The notes under the pieces were generated by a model. That model did no database searches and was not told where the DNA came from. It worked only from the letters and a program-made list of their open reading frames with translations. A stretch of 33,905 nt of DNA. Source: Phallusia fumigata. Lineage: Eukaryota > Chordata > Ascidiacea > Phlebobranchia > Ascidiidae. The stretch covers positions 1-33,905 of the forward strand of contig QXVZ01017586.1 in NCBI GenBank assembly GCA_008931825.1, read 5' to 3'. The translations under genes were made by a program, and so were the position numbers. Positions 1-11,769 of the stretch are shown here, piece after piece; the stretch's first letter is position 1, and every line of letters begins with the position of its first letter.

Positions 1-213
1 TGTTGTTAAATTACTGAAGCATTACTGAAACCATGTTGGAAAGGGTCTTTAGAGTTTGTTGTGCAATTTTTACTTATGCAATATGGTGTGGTAAATTGAT
101 GTACTTACAACCCACAAAACTCATTGTACCACCCCATGAAGATTCGTGACCCCTGGTTTGGAAAGCTCTGTCTTTAAAAACTGTTTTTGGTTTGCAAAAT
201 ATACTTTTTTTAG

Positions 214-3200
214 GTCCGAATACCCCAATGAAATGCAGATGAAAAAACTTGGTTATAGAGCTTCTCAATTGCCCCATTTTTTAAGTCCAAGTTTATCTGC
301 GTCCTATGTACATCAGCACCTGCCACAACTTGATGAACCAACGATACCACAAGATTTACGCCATTTGGTTGGCCAAGAACCTCCAAGTATTACAGTGAGT
401 AAAACCTGGATATTTATGTCTCCAAAAACATTTGTTACATTTACCTCACATTTAATGATGGAAAATGAATGGTGTTGGTTACTTAACTTCACAAAAATAT
501 CAACATAAGAATTTGTATATTTTAGTTGTGAACATCATTACAAGAAAGTAATTTTTTGAAATATGACAGGGTGGCTTACTTTTCAGGTTTATGAAATTAA
601 CAACTCTGACTTACATTTTTTACACATCAAAGGTCTGTTATTCAATCACTGTTATAAAATATAGCTTCCATAAAGGGGACACATATTCTTTTCAACCTCT
701 TTCTGTTTAATGCTGGTTTGTTTCTCACTTTTGGTCAAGACAAAAATGTAAAAATTTGCACTGATAATTGTGGGTCACCTTCCATGAAAGGTTCCAATTG
801 TTTTGCTGGATAAAAATAATTGCATAGCTGTACCTTAAGATGTTTGGTATGTGTTTATACCTTTCAGTTTTGGCTCAAAAATGGGCATTCTTGTGGAATA
901 AACATGTTAAAAAATCTATATCTTGTCCATAAAAGGATATCTTGTCCATAAACAAAATATTGAATATGGTGTCATTGAAACTGCATTAAAAGTGTCATCA
1001 ATAAGAATGAAGTGCAACGATTGATATCAGACCACCACTAAATGCATAAAATTGACATTCACTTAGTGCTGCTAGCTTGTGAAAATTTAGTGGTAATTGT
1101 GTTGCAGTAATTGTATGGAGTATGTGAGGGGTGCACAACCTTTTTGCTATTGCTGGCCACATCACAGACTGTATTTTTCCAACAGCCACCACTTAAATTA
1201 CGAAACATTTTCTGAATTCGATGAAATTTGGACAGTTGGTATAACATTTCATTGTGGTGCATTAATTAATGTCATTTACATTATGGCATTAGCAGTTACC
1301 CCACTAGCACACTGCATGGGTAAAATTGTTAAACAATGTCTTGGTTAGATGAAATTTGAACAGTTTGCAGAACATTGCTTGTGGTAAATAAATTGATGTG
1401 TTTTTATCATATAAACAGTACTCGACAATTTGCATGTGTGGGGGCCCATGAGTTTCTGCCTGCAGAAATAATATGTAATAAAAAGCTTAGGTAACTATGG
1501 GACCCAATGTAAAATACAGAACTGAATATTTAACCTTTTTAAATTGCATAATTGTGTATTTGGAGTGGTAATGTGGTTGAGCCCCATTCTTCTAGTATAA
1601 AGCTTCTATTTGATATTCTGCTTTTAAAACTCTTTTAGAACACTCAGCTATTCTACTATGAATTTTAAACCCTCCCAGCAAGTAAACACCAGTGTTCCAG
1701 TAAAAGCACATAAGACTTGACCACACTTGTGTCAGTTTATTGATATAATTTTTGCACCACCTTTACTTAAATGCAACAGAAAAGAGCTAATGATTTGTGA
1801 GCTCAAAAAGTGCACACTGTTTTAACCTGTGAGGTAACTTAAATGCATATTTTGAAATATTACAGGGTTCTAAAATATAAAGGATGGGTTCATTTGAAAT
1901 TAAAACATTTTTGTTGTAGGCTACTGAATTTTCGGTAAATAAGCGATCTCTGCTTTCTCCCCCTGCTGCTGTCGCTGCTGCTGCTCACCGGCCATTAATG
2001 AGAACACAAAGCTCACCAGCTTCATCATTTTTAAAAAAACTCGATGTAAAAAAGGTGGGACTAATGTTTTAAGTTTCATTTATATTTTAACAGCAATATA
2101 AAACTTAAAGTAAAATTGTTTGTTTTTTACTTCTATAGGAATATCGATATACAACAGGAATAGCATACAGTGCAGTTATGTTAAAACATGGATGCGCTTG
2201 TGGGGATGATCATATTGAAAACTCTGGTCGCTTGGAGGCAATCTGGAAACGACTAAAAAGTTGTGGAATTTTGTCAGAAGAATCTGGGAACCACAAAGGA
2301 CAATGTGAATTAATTGATGCAAGAAAAGCAACTACAGATGAACTACAACTTGTCCACACACAAGAGCATACATTACGTTATGGCACTACATCTTTGGCAA
2401 GAAAGGAGTTAGGTGTGTAGATATATTCATAACATATTGCATTTAAACGCTTTCCAATGTGCTAACCAGGTGGTTTGTAAACTTTCAAAAACAATTTGCA
2501 TAAAGCTGTCATTTACGCAATGATTGTGGTCCATAAAAAACTCCCAACTAACTTTTAGTTGCTCAATCATGCTTATAACTTACAAGGCAGCATTTGCAAT
2601 GGAGAAACAAAGGGGCAGTTAACGCTAAACATGAAACAAACATTCAGAATATAACAGTAGTCATGTAATATGACATCGACTAAGAGAGACTATAAAACGT
2701 TTTGCTTTCTCAATTTTTTGGCAGATCCCACTTAAAAATCCACTCTGCTAAACTTTAAAGTTTAAAATGTTTAGAAGGGTCTGTAGTTTAAGCTTTGATT
2801 GGCATACTTCAAATGTCAGGTGTAAAAATTTGTAAAATTTAAGAAATTGTGATAATAAAGTTTTTGGCATCAGACAGAAAATGATTAGATAACATAGATT
2901 GTTTTTTTAGGCTGGATCCAAATGGTTAACTTTAATTGACAATGGCTATCAATTAACAGTTGCATATGTCTGGTCAACACTGTTGCAGAAACATTTGTGT
3001 TGTGGAAAATGCCACTTTCAGGAACAAGGCCATTTTTTACATTTGTTTATTTGCCATCTAAATTTCGTATTTTTATGGGTCTTTTCATAAAGGGGACACA
3101 TTGTTTTCACTATCTTTTTTTCATTTTTCTGTCTAATGCAATTTTGGTCCAGAAGAGTCGTCCAGATTTCTTCAAATTTTTACACATGATAAATGGGTAT

Positions 3201-5915
3201 CTCAAGTCACCTAGAAGTTTCCTATTTTGATAGTTAAAATATACGAAGTACTTTGTAACTTTATTTTGGATCCACCATTTTTGTTACCTTTTTAACCCAA
3301 ACTATTCATTTTTCTTCTTACACCCCCTTTACTTCAGACACACTAATCCAAATGCTTCTCATTGGTTGTTAAAAATTTTAGCCTGATCAGTCAAGTATTT
3401 ACAAAGGGGCGTTTAGAGTTTGTTGTGCGGTTTGCCGTGGCCCGCTGCAGGTCAAAGTATTGGTTAGTGTGGCTGTGGGGTTTAAATCATACTTTTGACA
3501 TTGAGATGAAATGATGTACACATGATGGAAGTAAATGTTTTAGTTAGATTATGAATGGAAATGTTAAAATTTTTAAAAACATCACCACTATTCAGAAATT
3601 GTGTGTGTGTTGGGAGCCATATGTTTATGCTAGCAGAAACAATCATACTATAAATTGCCAAGGTAATTAGGGACCTAATGTAATGCGGGTATTGAATATA
3701 TATCCAATGTTACTAAGAAAATGTTACATGTGGAAAACCTTTTTTGGAGGTGATAGCATATATGGAATGAAAACATGGATAACGCCACCTCTCTAGTTTT
3801 ATATTGTGTGTTGATTTTTCTGTTAGATTTGTACATCTATGTTTTGTACAGACCTTGCTAGTAAATTCATTGTTCTTCCCTGTGGAGGTGTTGGAGTGGA
3901 CAACGGAATAGATATAGATACTGTTTGGAATGAGCTTGCAACTATTAATGCAGGTATTACTGTTTTTCCTAAATTTTTTTCTGTAAAAGTGATTTTTGTG
4001 GACTAACTTCAGTCCAATTCCAGCTCGCATGGCAGTTGGCTGCACTGTGGATTTGGCAATTCTTGTGGCTGAAAACAAATTAAAAAATGGTTTTGCCCTT
4101 GTTCGCCCACCAGGACATCATGCTCAGAAAAACTTAGCAATGTAAGGTTTTTATTTTTTCCAGGCATTTTAAATGACCTAAATATATTGAGTTCATAACT
4201 ACTAACAGTACCACTTGTTCCATAATTCTTATGTGACTTTTTTTAGTACTAAAATGTAATGAGGTACAGGAAAACAACAACTTTAAAACAAATGACATAT
4301 TTAGCAGTTTTATCTGGTTGCTGTAGGGCCTTGCAAACTAAGAAGGAAATACAATTTAATTGCAGGGCCTTTTGTTACTTTAATTCTGTTGCTGTTGCTG
4401 CTCGCAAACTGCAAAGTAATTATGGAAAGGATTACAAGAAAATTTTAATCATTGATTGGGATGTGCATCATTGCAATGGTACTCAGAATATATTTTACGC
4501 TGATCCTACTGTTTTGGTTGTTTCTGTTCATCGGTATGATGACGGACATTTTTTTCCTGGAACAGGCTCTCTGGAAGAGGTATTTTTATGTGATATTCAG
4601 TTTTTTTACAAATGTTACATAAAGTTGTACATGATCTGCATCTGCAAGAAGCGTTGAAAGTCTAATAGGTAAAACTGCTTAGTCTACTTATTAATATCAT
4701 TGCAGATTGGAACTGAGGATGGAGTTGGGTTTAATGTCAACATTGGTTTCTCCAACAGTTTGGACCCTCCGATGACTGATGCAGATTATATTGCAGTTTT
4801 TAGAACCCTTGTTATGCCTATTGCCCATCAATTTAACCCTGATTTTGTGTTTGTTTCATGTGGGTTTTCCCCAGCAAAGGGTCATCCACCAGCTTTAGGT
4901 GGATATAGCGTGTCACCCAAATGTAAGAATTTTTATCATGTCAAACAAATTTGTGTAGTTTTGTGTAGGCCTAACTTATACATGTGTTTTTAGGTTTTGG
5001 ATTTTTAACTGATCAAGTTTTGCAACTTGCAAAAGGAAAAGTGGTAATGGCACTTGAAGGAGGTTTTGAACTAAATGCTTTGTCTGACTGTGCCGAAATT
5101 TGTATAAACTCCTTATTGGGGAAACAAAGTGAATCTTTTCTCACAAAGTCCATGATGGAGAACAAGCCTTCCATAAATACTGTAAAGTGTATAGAGAATG
5201 TCATTTCATTACAAGGTGTGCAGAATCTGGTACCTTTGATGTCTGCCAAATTAGTTGAAAATATTCAGTTGCATAATATTTTCATGTGCATTGCATTGTG
5301 TTCCATTTTTAGCAGTTTTGGGGAGTATTTTTAATTACCTTGTCCTTTCTGTTTTGTAGTTACACATTGGAAGTGTTTGGAAAGTGTTAATGTACATCAG
5401 TCTTTTTCTGAATGGCAGCTTGAGTCCAGCCATAATGAAGCATGCAATGCTATGGCTTCCTTAAGTGTGAAAAACCATATTCATTTAAATGGTAAGGTCA
5501 GTTTTTGTTAATAATTATGGGTTCCATGAAAGGGACACTATAAAATGCCAAGGTAATTAGTGACCCAATGTAATGCGGGTATTGACATGGAGAACGCCAC
5601 CTCTCTAATTTACTTGTCAACGGTGTCACCATTTTGAAACATCACCAAGTGTTAAGCTGAGAGACTGCTCTAAGCTACAGATTTGAATCCCTAGGCACAA
5701 TAGGCAGCCTTTGGTATGATATTTACAGTCTTGATTTGTGATGTTGCACAGAAGACGCATTACCCACAAGCAGTCCATCCAAAGCACCCACAGAGTTTGA
5801 AGATAAAGCAAAGACTGTCAATGAACCAACCACTATTGTCAGTACAAAAGATTCTTTGAGCTCTGACCAGCCAATGAGCATAGATGTGACATCTAACAAC
5901 AGCACAGCATGCTGA
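214..5915 (+). CDS. HDAC4/5/7/9: Class IIa histone deacetylase, 3' ten exons (5' part outside window)
   Basis: Exons: 214-394, 1920-2054, 2139-2412, 3852-3953, 4024-4141, 4366-4579, 4706-4922, 4994-5215, 5360-5491, 5752-5915. All junctions are GT-AG with compatible phase and give about 585 residues, ending in TGA at 5913. Exon 1920-2054 carries [13 protein letters not shown], the class IIa 14-3-3/kinase site (candidate Ser codon 2010-2012). The deacetylase domain follows, with [43 protein letters not shown] and [12 protein letters not shown]. The tail has NAMASLSV, which matches the family's export-signal region. Known class IIa members are nucleo-cytoplasmic MEF2 co-repressors that recruit other deacetylases. 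Odd points: the third catalytic zinc Asp is Ser (4868-4870), the class IIa catalytic-site His is Phe (5065-5067), and Gly after DWDVHH is Cys (4472-4474). The MEF2-binding N-terminus would lie upstream. Family assignment is very secure; which vertebrate paralogue it matches is not meaningful. Confidence 0.94.
1200..1525 (+). repeat. Dispersed composite repeat in HDAC intron
   Basis: Diverged 129-bp-type modules (GAAATTTGGACAGTTGGTAT near 1225 and GAAATTTGAACAGTTTGCAG near 1350) precede GTGTGGGGGCCCATGAGTTT, CTGCCTGCAGAAATAATATG and AGGTAACTATGGGACCCAAT. It is the same family, in the opposite orientation, as 23390-24300. Confidence 0.6.
1986..2027 (+). other. 14-3-3/kinase docking motif in the HDAC coding region
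   Basis: The codons read [14 protein letters not shown], almost the same as the third 14-3-3 site of vertebrate HDAC4 (RAQSSPAS around Ser632, from memory). In the family, phosphorylation by CaMK or PKD allows 14-3-3 binding and nuclear export. A run of GCT codons just upstream (about 1964-1985) encodes an alanine-rich stretch, so this is the flexible linker before the deacetylase domain. Confidence 0.75.
3657..3805 (+). repeat. Intronic repeat cassette, full copy
   Basis: Contains TGCCAAGGTAATTAGGGACC, TAATGCGGGTATTGA and, about 75 bp later, AACGCCACCTCTCTAGTTT. It lies about 45 bp before the acceptor region of HDAC exon 3852-3953. A shortened copy is at 5545-5615. Confidence 0.75.
5545..5615 (+). 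repeat. Intronic repeat cassette, internally deleted copy
   Basis: Has the same two halves as 3657-3805 (TGCCAAGGTAATTAGTGACC, TAATGCGGGTATTGACATGG, AACGCCACCTCTCTAATTT) but lacks about 75 bp between them. It lies in the last intron of the HDAC gene, well before exon 5752-5915. Confidence 0.75.
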
Positions 5916-7530
5916 ACAGACCTAATGTGGTATTCTACTGCACAACAAGAACGGAGTCACTAGCCAAAAAAGGATGCACCATTTAAACTTCAAGGTACAT
6001 ACCTATTGCATAGGTGTAGGGCATACCACTGCTGGACTACATCACTACTTATTATGGTAGCAGCAAAATGAGAATGGTGTTGCAAAAATAGAAGTAAAAC
6101 CTGATCACTGCCAGTTGCATAAACATGCAAATATACTGTTGGGATAAAAAAATTGAGTAGGCAGAACATTTATATTTGCCATTTGAAGTTGTTTCCAATA
6201 GTGACAATATCACTGTAATCATGAGATCAATTTACATTGACCTGCAGCTTTGATTGTTACCTTCAGTTGGCTGTACCTTGTTCATTGTTTGTTGCATCAG
6301 CATTTTAAAAATTAATTTTACGTTAACTGAAAAATGTTGTTGTAATAATTTGTTTGCTGCTAATTTCATGTCTTGCCATTCAAATGGCATTAGAAGACAA
6401 ACAAACGTGCCATTTTATTAAATACAAACATCCAGTTTTGGAGCAGACATTTCCCTCAAAAATCAAGATTGTAGGATTGTATTAAAGTTGCAACATTTTC
6501 TGTGCAAAAAATGGTCTAAATCATTTTTCCCATCTCACATTGTGATATTTCGGACAAAAATTTGCTGAATAACTAAGTTTTTGTGCTTTCTTCATACAGT
6601 TTGATGTAATTTTCCGCTTGAATATAATTTCAATTATTCTTTAGTTGTTGTTAAAAAAGTGAACTTGCAAACTACACAAACCAAATGTTGATTTAGCAGA
6701 GTTCACTTCTATTGTTAGTTCTGCATTAATCTTTTTCAATCACTCACTAATCAAGAAACAGGAAGCCAAGTTAGCTTGAATGCAATGTGTTAGTCCATGC
6801 AGAACACTGTCTAAGTGACTCCACTGCAAAAATAGTTTTTAATAATGGCAGGGGTGTATGTTTTTAGCAATATGTGACTTGACTGCAGAGATTAGCTGTG
6901 TAAATTATACTAATTAACATTGCCTGCCTTTTTTCTGGATATTTTCTCTGCAGAGAGGTATGTTGATTTAAGTGTTTCAAACTCGGGATTATAAAAATGT
7001 TTGTTTCTGATAAAAAATTAGGTATTGATTCTATGACCAGTGCAAGTTACACAAGATGCAAAATTCGACATTGATTTTGACTTTCTTGTGTTCCATATGC
7101 CGTTGTTTGTTAAGGTTTTGTACTTGCACTTCACTGTTTTTTTTTATGCCATTTACAACTGTTCATATAGTTCATTGACTTTTGTCGGGTGTGACATAAT
7201 ACGTTATCGTGAAATGCCAATAGTACATGTACACCTGGTAATAAAAGTTTCTTTCCCTGATGTACATATTCCAAAACAATACAGCGGTCTACCTACATTC
7301 CTGCATAAAGATGACAGTAAATTCATCAAAAGTGTGTTTAATGCTCCCTTGCTCTGTCACACCAGTCCACCATTCCAGAAAACCAACATGTTGAAGTCAA
7401 TGTTGCATTATTCGTTTGTGTTATATGTATGTGTATATATGTTTGTGCATGTATGTATGGTGTTTTGTTTTTAATGCATTTCCTGCTCAACTTTTTCTGC
7501 CAATAAATCTCATACTTTTTTAAGTTTGTG
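5916..7530 (+). other. Probable 3' untranslated region of the HDAC gene
   Basis: No further exon is recognisable after the TGA at 5913-5915. The stretch is T-rich and non-coding. An open frame at 7040-7474 inside it resembles no known protein and is read through T-rich sequence. The first clear canonical poly(A) signal is AATAAA at 7502-7507; an ATTAAA near 6480 could give a shorter form. The exact end is inference. Confidence 0.5.
7502..7507 (+). terminator. Candidate poly(A) signal of the HDAC gene
   Basis: AATAAA lies in a T-rich context and is followed by T-rich sequence and a GTGTGTGGG-like stretch at about 7522-7533, as expected of a downstream element. It is the last canonical signal before the convergent gene's 3' end. 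Confidence 0.45.
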
Positions 7531-7682
7531 TGGGCTAGCAGGTAGAGAACTAAACACCGTATTTTTTAACAGTTGTTTGAAATTTAGTGGATTTACAATT
7601 TTGTGAGCAACATTTGGTCGGTTTCTGCTGGAATAAACAGAAGGGTACAAAGCCATGTAAAATCGTATGATTGGTTTAAAAG

Positions 7683-7688
7683 TTTATT
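7683..7688 (-). terminator. Candidate poly(A) signal of the UBE2R gene
   Basis: The plus strand reads TTTATT, so the minus strand has AATAAA, starting about 16 nt after the TAG stop at 7705-7707. This would give a very short 3' untranslated region, ending about 130 bp from the presumed end of the convergent HDAC transcript. Confidence 0.5.
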
Positions 7689-7704
7689 GTTTTATCTAAA
7701 TATG

Positions 7705-9728
7705 CTAAGGAACTCCATCGTTGCTGTCATTATCATCCATGCCTTCCTCTGTTTCTTCGTCAAAATATTCTTCCACTTCAAATGAGCATTGTGATGATAT
7801 TTCCAAACTAGTTTTAACACAGTAGTCTTCGATTGTCGTGGGGACCACAACCCCGTCCCTGTCTGCTGCGAGTCGGCTTTCACGAACCTTAAGGGCAATA
7901 ATTGTTTATTTGCAACATGATTTCTGGCATACAATATAACAACCTACAATCAAATTCTTAGCTCCGGGATGTTAATCTATATACATTGAAGTAGGCCACT
8001 CCTGGAAAAATCCATGAGTTTTACATTAAGTTGGGTTACTTGCCCCCCCAAAAAAATGGCCAAGGCCCACTGATCGCCATAGAGCAGTTTGCCAATGGCC
8101 CACGGAGCTAGATTCAAATATTATCTGCAAGAATTAAGAAACTGATCGATTGTCTTTATTAGCAAGTTTACCACTTAAGTGCGTATTACAATAAATTGCC
8201 ACTCTAGTTAAAACAATGCGTGTTTGTGTCAAAACAAGCTTAAAATTAGGAAAGGTGGCCATGGGGATGAGATAGTGGGCCACTAGATTTTTTTCGAAAC
8301 GTTGTTTGGGCCACGTGAGATAAAAGGTTGAGAAACACTGGTCTAGAAGTATCGTAACAAATATATGACAAGGAATGTTATCGTTTAAGTTTAATCCGAT
8401 GCACAAACAGGGCCTTTTAAACAGAATGTCGGTTGTAAACGTGTTGCCAAAGAAAATGAGTAAAAAGCTTTTGCTGTTTTGACTATGCGATAGCAAAAAA
8501 ACATACACACTAATTTTCAAACAAACATTTTTCAGGTAGTAAATGTGCAAACACTATTATTTCACACCTGAAAAAGCTTATTTGTAAGACGGCAGAGGAT
8601 TGCTTTTGTCCTTGGTACTCTATGTTAAGCTACGAATAAGACCAAATATCCTGTTAAAACCCCGACAAACATACTATTTAACAACAGGGCATTGGCTCTA
8701 AACCCAGACAGCGATTTACTTTTTGTTGAGGTGTTACTGCGGGCGGTAATTTCGACTGCAATTCAAATGGGCAAGTTACGGGGCACGTTTATGATGCTAA
8801 AAGAATCCAACGTAACTCCAAAACCAACAATAAAAAGGGAATGGGGTGCGACAACGGTTGGCTGTTTACCTGTTGCTGCACATATTCCTCATATTTCTTA
8901 TTTTTTCTGTCTCTCCAATCTCTGAACATTACGGATGCATCAACATTGGCGGGCGATAGAGTGTTAGGCTCATTTAGAAGCGAAATTACGCTCATAAGTA
9001 TAGTTCGAACGTTTTGGGTTGGGTTCCATCTCTCTTGAGGTAGTTCACCTCCTTGAGGATCATCTATAGGCGGGTGTAGAATAGAAATGCACACCTATAG
9101 TGTAGATTTACCACACGGTAAAACGCACGTTAGGTTGTGCTTACATTAGATAGTAAGAAAATAAACCTTGTTGTCACCACAGATTTAGAACACCAGAACG
9201 ATTAAATGCTAACACGGGCACTTAGCAACACGTTAAACATTGAGAATGATTATTGATTCACTATACATTAAACTTCTTTCAAACAGATGGAAATACGCCA
9301 TCTAGGCCATGTTTGTGAACGCTTCTGACAAACGGTCCTACGGTCATGGGCCCCATCTAACCTCTAAGGTCACGGAACAATGTGCCTGCTGGACCCTCTC
9401 TCATATGCCCTGGGCATATTTACACAATTTGTTAAATTACACACTTCAAACAGCTCACCTCGCCATTTTCATAAACATTTGGATGCCATATGTGCGTCAA
9501 GAAGCGAAAAGATGGTGGCGAGTACGGGTAGTCTCCAGGAAATCGAATGTGTGCTTTGAAATAACCGCCTTGATACAAAGTTCCCGGAGGGCCGAATATA
9601 GCAACTTGCCAATCGTATAAATTATTTTCATCTACTAATGTAATTTTAAATCCTTCCACCGGCTCTTCTTGTAGGTTTCGGAGTTCCTTGGCCAGCGCTT
9701 TTGCCGAACTTGCCATAGGCAAAGCCAT
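7705..9728 (-). CDS. UBE2R2: Ubiquitin-conjugating enzyme E2 R (CDC34 family), complete
   Basis: Three exons on the minus strand: 9459-9728 (90 codons), 8870-9094 (75 codons) and 7705-7887 (60 codons plus TAG), giving 225 residues, close to the 236-238 of human CDC34/UBE2R2. Introns are 364 and 982 bp and in phase 0. Exon 1 has [32 protein letters not shown] and the [12 protein letters not shown] core. Exon 2 opens with VCISILHPP; its Cys (codon 9089-9091) is the catalytic thioester cysteine. It is followed by the CDC34-specific acidic insertion [15 protein letters not shown] and [17 protein letters not shown]. Exon 3 has the helix [15 protein letters not shown] and an acidic tail ([13 protein letters not shown]) that in the family docks on the cullin-RING SCF ligase. 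The first Met (MALPMASS) matches the vertebrate N-terminus in length; the Met at 9714-9716 is an alternative. The product supplies K48-linked ubiquitin chains to SCF substrates in cytosol and nucleus. Confidence 0.96.
8240..8340 (-). mobile_element. hAT-like element end inside UBE2R intron 2
   Basis: Read on the minus strand from 8340, the sequence opens CAGTGTTTCTCAACC, continues through GTGGCCC-rich sequence and has a second GTGGCCCAC block near 8270. This is the typical shape of a non-autonomous hAT terminus. A further GGCCCAC block near 8060-8105 may belong to the same insertion. The opposite end and target duplication were not found, so only one end is claimed. Confidence 0.4.
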
Positions 9729-11769
9729 AATAATGTTACTCCAACAAAGCGGCAATTCATGAAGTAACTACACATTTTAGGCATTGTTACGTCACATAAC
9801 AAGATTTGGATACCAAAAGTAGGAATACCATGTCCTCTTTTGGACGATTGTTCTCCTTTTTAAACAAAAATTGTTGTTCTCGATCTGTGTTTATCGGCCC
9901 AAATGTTGGAAATGTAACGTATCGGTTTCACGCAACTCTTGGGTCTAATAGGCCTAATTGTTTATCATAACAAACGTCCTTTCCCGACCTTGTAGTAAGT
10001 TTGTGACGATGACGATGGCTGTGGAAGTTGTCCCGCTTGTCCATTGTTAGTTTTCAGCAGCAGGGTATCTCAACATAGGCTACGGGTTCTCAAACATTTT
10101 ATGCGGCCCGCGAACTATTTTTAAATTTCAAATCATTTGTTTACTCGGGGTCGATTAAAGCAGAGGCTATATATTGAATATATCTGTGTCAATATATAGG
10201 CTCTGATTAAAGTTTTCGCCCAGCAAGTCAACAATGATGCATTTATTCCAAATTGGGGATAGCTTTAAAAATTAGGCATAAATACAATTCGTTTTGAAGT
10301 ACATTTCGATGAAGTATTGCTTTAGTTGACATCTTATCGCTGTAACAAACGTTCCCATATGGTGCAACCCGCATTTTTGGTTTTCACGTTCGAAGAATTT
10401 GGCGTTAAGACACCTGCTTTTTGAAGTGTTTCTGTTGCCGTAATCTGGCTACACTAGCCTAAACGGCCAATGCCCTGTCACCAGCTGCGCTGATGAGACC
10501 AGGTCAAACAGTGTGCACTGTCTGCAGCTCACCAGTGATTTTGATGTGTTTTAAACTACGCCATGGCCCACAATTGTGAAATCCACATATTCTTTAAAAC
10601 AGTCATATATACGTCTAGGGGAGTAGAGTGTCGCGACCCATATGTAGGCTATGCTTGAATACTTTTTTAGTTTTTAATGCTATTTCGGCAGCCAAATGTA
10701 CGACATACATTGAAACCTCTATAACCACAGATCAAATTGCCAAAATTAATAAAGCAATTATTTTACTAAAACTTTGTACACAATAGGCCTACATTGCGCA
10801 CTAAAAAGAACTGCGTTTGTTGCAGTCAGATTTTTTGAATCGGGGTGTGACCCTAATCAAGCATAGTCGCAAGTCAGTTTTGAACTTCCAACCAATTTCG
10901 AAGCTTTGACATGTCCCGCCAGCAAAGAAGGACATCCCCTATGGTCTGCAACTCCACATCTTTAGAAAACGAAATCTGGCTGGAACTTGACTGACCATCA
11001 CTCAGTCTCAGTGGCGGCTCGTGTATAGGCACTGTGGAACTAGAGCATCCCCTATTTTTTCTTGATATTATTGATAAAATTCAACACAATTAGTCCCTTT
11101 TTCTTCAATTATTTCTTTATACTTGTAGAAGTACCACGTTTAATTTTTTTGCTTAATATCAGTCACTAATACCATCTTACCACCTGCGCACAAAAAAGAA
11201 ATGACTAAGAGGTGATAATAAAGGCCCAGTGACCATCGTGTGCTACTTTGAAAGCAGCGAAGGACAGTATTATGTGACATAACTTATATGAGTAAATATA
11301 TTTATTACACCAGTGTGACCAATGTGACAATAAACCGTTAATAATGACAGTTCACCAATGCTCTTACTAGAAAACGTTTTTCTTTAATATGCTGCCATTT
11401 TATAATTAGTCATACAACCACAACTGCATAAGTTGTGGGCTAAAATGTTAAAAAAAGTTATGGGTATGTTCTCCCTTTCCTGTGCTTGAAACTTCTAAGG
11501 TCCACTCGACTGGTCCAACCGCAACGTACCCCCTTTTAGTTGACATTTTACAGCCTTGCACTAAAAAGTTAGCCGGGCGCTCAACAAGTACGTAAAAGCA
11601 TTAACCTTGACAAGGATTGTCAGCACGCTACAGTGCGTACCACTTACCTCGATACAAAGAGTCGTCCCGTACCTTCTGATGTTTTTTCGCTGCGCACCGT
11701 TCCGTACTGCCAAGGCCGGGTTAGGCGATAGATGCTTAGGATGTGATTAAAATGTAACATTGCACAGAG
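9729..11769. other. Intergenic stretch upstream of UBE2R; degraded repeats, no gene seen
   Basis: The first few hundred bases must hold the UBE2R promoter and 5' untranslated region; no TATA-like element at a convincing distance was recognised. Near 10085-10120 there is a hAT-like signature (TCTCAAACATTTTATGCGGC). Around 11009-11030 there is another typical element start (CAGTGGCGGCTCGTG). No exon with homology to a known protein was found on either strand. Confidence 0.5.
10162..10204. repeat. 16-bp imperfect hairpin
   Basis: The left arm at 10162-10177 (AGAGGCTATATATTGA) pairs with the right arm at 10189-10204 with one mismatch, around an 11-nt loop. It is AT-rich and lies in repeat-dense intergenic DNA, so it is more likely a repeat relic than an RNA signal. 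Confidence 0.6.

Noticed and set aside
7040-7474. 144-codon open frame on the plus strand after the HDAC stop
   Set aside because: Lies in the presumed 3' untranslated region, is driven by T-rich sequence, and has no recognisable motif or splice context.
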